This document shows, in pieces, positions 62,082-64,000 of a stretch of 64,000 nt of DNA (within the stretch, counting starts at the first letter, position 1; the number at the start of each line of letters is the position of its first letter). Source of the stretch: Flavobacterium sp. N3904 (GTDB lineage: Bacteria > Bacteroidota > Bacteroidia > Flavobacteriales > Flavobacteriaceae). Where the stretch lies: assembly GCF_025947305.1 (NCBI RefSeq), contig NZ_CP110009.1, positions 1,426,001 to 1,490,000 on the forward strand. Reading direction: 5' to 3'. The position numbers and the translations under genes were made by a program. A model generated the notes under the pieces. It worked only from the letters and a program-made list of their open reading frames with translations, was not told the origin of the DNA and did no database searches.

Positions 62082-62860
62082 GTTTCTTTAAAAAATTTAG
62101 CTAAAACAGTAAGTAATTCAGCTTGATTTTCAATAGAACTCATGTGTCCATCTTCAAAAGTGACCAGTTCAACATCAGTTCCTTTTATTTGTTCGAGGTT
62201 TTCTTCGTAATTGAGAACGGGATCTTTTTTTCCAAGAATCAATAATTTTGGGTAGGTTGTGGTGTGTAAAAGAAACTCTCGGTCTTTTCGAACTTTCATT
62301 CCTTCCAATGAGGCCACAATTCCCTGTAAGGGTGTTTTTATAGCTTGAATCTTCACACCTTCAATTTCATTACTTAGAATTTCTCTATTGTCTTCGCTAA
62401 ACAAATTGGCAATAGAAAGTCTAATAAAGGTTTCGTAATCTTTTTTGACAGCTTTTATGGCGCGGTCTCTATTTTTCTTTCGTTCTGGGCTGTCTTCTTT
62501 AGAAGTAGAGTTGAGCAATACCAATCCTTTCATTTTTTCGGGATACATTTCGGCGAAAGCCAAAGCCACATAACCGCCCATAGAATGTCCCACAAGAATA
62601 GCTTTTCGAATTCGTAATTTGGATAAAACCTCGTGAACGACATCGGCATTTTCTTCCATGGTTTGTATGTAACCCAAACTTTCGGTTTTGCCGTGACCCA
62701 ATAAATCAATGGTTATGATTCGGTTTCTTTTGCTTAATTCGGTAACATAAACCTCCCACATGGTTTTGTTTTCTAGAAAACCGTGAAGCAAGACTACAGC
62801 GTTTCCTTTTCCAGAATCGGAATACGAAATTTGAGTGTTTTTGTATAGAAGTGTTTCCAA
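62078..62860 (-). CDS. Alpha/beta hydrolase
   Basis: A 260-residue hydrolase. LLHGFLENKTMW forms the oxyanion region, GHSMGGYVAL (about 92-101) contains the nucleophilic Ser, KKDPVLNYEEN the Asp, and EDGHMSSIEN the His. It resembles esterases and MenH-like proteins; the substrate is unknown. Its end overlaps the convergent ABC ATPase gene by 4 bp. Confidence 0.9.
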   Translation of the reverse strand: METLLYKNTQISYSDSGKGNAVVLLHGFLENKTMWEVYVTELSKRNRIITIDLLGHGKTESLGYIQTMEENADVVHEVLSKLRIRKAILVGHSMGGYVALAFAEMYPEKMKGLVLLNSTSKEDSPERKKNRDRAIKAVKKDYETFIRLSIANLFSEDNREILSNEIEGVKIQAIKTPLQGIVASLEGMKVRKDREFLLHTTTYPKLLILGKKDPVLNYEENLEQIKGTDVELVTFEDGHMSSIENQAELLTVLAKFFKET

Positions 62861-62893
62861 AAGAGTGAGGATTATGTTGATAGTTTACAAATG

Positions 62894-62901
62894 CAAAATT
62901 A
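62894..62901 (-). promoter_or_regulatory. -7 box TAATTTTG of the alpha/beta hydrolase
   Basis: An exact TAnnTTTG match on the minus strand, 34 nt before the start codon. Confidence 0.4.
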
Positions 62902-62932
62902 ATTTTTTAAATTCCTAAATGCTATATTTGAG

Positions 62933-62940
62933 GAAAGCAT
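62933..62940 (+). promoter_or_regulatory. -7 box TATATTTG of the AbiH-type gene
   Basis: An exact TAnnTTTG match ending 8 nt before the ATG, so the mRNA would have almost no leader. Confidence 0.45.
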
Positions 62941-62948
62941 TTTATAAT

Positions 62949-64000
62949 ATGGCTAAAATTTTAATTACAGGAAACGGATTTGATTTATTTCATCATTTAC
63001 CAACAAAGTATGGACACTTTATGTCAATAATGCGAACTATTGAAAAGAATGATTATACTAATGAGGTATCTTTTGAAGAATTATTTGGTGATATTTTTAA
63101 AAATAAATTTGCATATGATTTTAATTCAATAGTTGAAAATTATAAGGTTGAAGATATTAAATTCGATTTTAATAAAATTAATGAATTAAAAGAATTGTTG
63201 AAAGAGAATCTTTGGTATAAATATTTCACGAATGTAATAGAAATAGAAACTTGGATTGATTTTGAAGGAGAAGTTGAAAATGTTTTAAAACAAATATCAA
63301 TTTTACTGAAATCAGAGACTCCTCAGTTTAAAAAAGTTAATAATTACAGAGACGTGCTTATCAATTATTCTGATTTTAATTTGTTTGGAATAATCGAGCA
63401 CAAATATGATGATAAAGACGTTTTTAGTATTGCTGAGAAATATGTAGATAAAAGAAGACTTGGAATTAAAAGTAGTTATATATTAAATGATTTGTCAAAT
63501 TCATTCGAGAGTTTTATAATTATTTTTAATCAATATCTAGCGGATGTTGTTGTTGTGTTTTATGAGAATAAAATTAATAATGCAACTATCCCTTTTCATT
63601 TAATTAATAAAATATATACGTTTAATTATACTCCAAGTTTAGAAAAAATTTATAAAATCGATAAGACTAAATTGGTTTATTTACATGGGGAACTAAATGA
63701 AGATAGTAATATTCAAAATTTAGTTCTTGGAATTAGTGAAATTTCAAAAGAGATAAAAGATAGTAAGATGTATAATTTCACTAAATATTATCAAAAGGTT
63801 CGTAAAAATTCAAACAAAAAATTTATAGATATTCCTAAAGAAAAATCAGTTAGCCTTGATGAAACTATTTTTTATATAATTGGACATTCCCTTGATGAAT
63901 CAGACAGAGAATATATTCTAGATTTATTTAAATTTTTGGAGTTAGACCATAATAATTATTCAAAAATTTGTGTATTCTATTACAATGAAAATGATAAAGA
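62949..64000 (+). CDS. AbiH-family phage abortive-infection protein, 3' end outside window
   Basis: The first 350 residues are visible. The N-terminus ILITGNGFDLFHHLPTKYGHFM is the AbiH signature (N-G-F-D-L-x3-LPT-x-Y). YTFNYTPSLEKIYKID with YLHGELNE and, later, YIIGHSLDESDREYI match the NYT, HG and GHS segments of the family. AbiH proteins stop phage growth by an unclear mechanism. No partner gene is visible. The frame is open to the last base. Confidence 0.85.
   Translation, partial: MAKILITGNGFDLFHHLPTKYGHFMSIMRTIEKNDYTNEVSFEELFGDIFKNKFAYDFNSIVENYKVEDIKFDFNKINELKELLKENLWYKYFTNVIEIETWIDFEGEVENVLKQISILLKSETPQFKKVNNYRDVLINYSDFNLFGIIEHKYDDKDVFSIAEKYVDKRRLGIKSSYILNDLSNSFESFIIIFNQYLADVVVVFYENKINNATIPFHLINKIYTFNYTPSLEKIYKIDKTKLVYLHGELNEDSNIQNLVLGISEISKEIKDSKMYNFTKYYQKVRKNSNKKFIDIPKEKSVSLDETIFYIIGHSLDESDREYILDLFKFLELDHNNYSKICVFYYNENDK

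Overview
This window is chromosomal DNA from a member of the Bacteroidota, most likely Flavobacterium or a close relative. The support is direct: AT-rich intergenic DNA, almost no Shine-Dalgarno sequences, many Bacteroidota-type -7 boxes (TAnnTTTG, some with TTTG about 19-21 nt upstream), a T9SS type B sorting domain, a choice-of-anchor L surface protein, an OmpA/TSP3 porin, and several dispersed palindromic intergenic repeats of flavobacterial type.

Layout. (1) About 1-9,015 is an accessory island. It holds a partial DNA cytosine methyltransferase, a serine recombinase flanked by two inverted repeats, a possible structured RNA behind a near-ideal promoter, a DUF5131 (phage gp37/gp68-like) operon ending in a zinc-ribbon tyrosine integrase, and three unknown genes, two with zinc-binding Cys motifs. 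It stops next to the 3' end of a tRNA-Ala gene, a classic integration site. (2) 9,219-15,735 is core: a crotonase-family enzyme with a small membrane protein and two unknown exported proteins, then comF and glyS. (3) 16,043-20,138 is a signalling cluster: a LytTR regulator with Glu at the phospho-acceptor position, a small secreted protein containing an identical 16-residue peptide twice, a TPR-sensor histidine kinase and a NarL-type regulator. (4) 20,139-29,580 holds a decayed antitoxin, a His/Cys-rich small protein with a TonB receptor (possibly metal-related), mtgA, an FAD oxidoreductase and two exported peptidases. (5) 29,656-43,497 holds thiL, a 1352-residue T9SS surface protein with eight repeats, a PfkB kinase, lepA, dusB, an outer membrane protein, a GH53 galactanase, a LolE/FtsX-type permease, rbfA and methylmalonyl-CoA epimerase. 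(6) 43,635-45,464 holds a tRNA with CAT anticodon, a small protein with a short C-terminal sorting-like tail, and an insertion sequence whose transposase carries three in-frame stops. (7) 45,528-51,969 holds riboflavin synthase, pdxA, then the lipid-synthesis run yceD-rpmF-fabH-accB-accC, and superoxide dismutase. (8) 52,257-61,112 holds an AddA-like helicase-nuclease and an AddB-like nuclease separated by kbl and an ompA-family gene. The window ends with a small membrane protein plus ABC ATPase, an alpha/beta hydrolase and a partial AbiH-type phage-defence gene.

The strongest candidates for something undescribed are the duplicated-peptide signalling cluster at 16-20 kb and the structured RNA/recombinase/DUF5131 part of the island at 1.4-6.3 kb. 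Functions there are inferences from architecture and neighbourhood. All family names rest on motif recognition by eye, without database searches.
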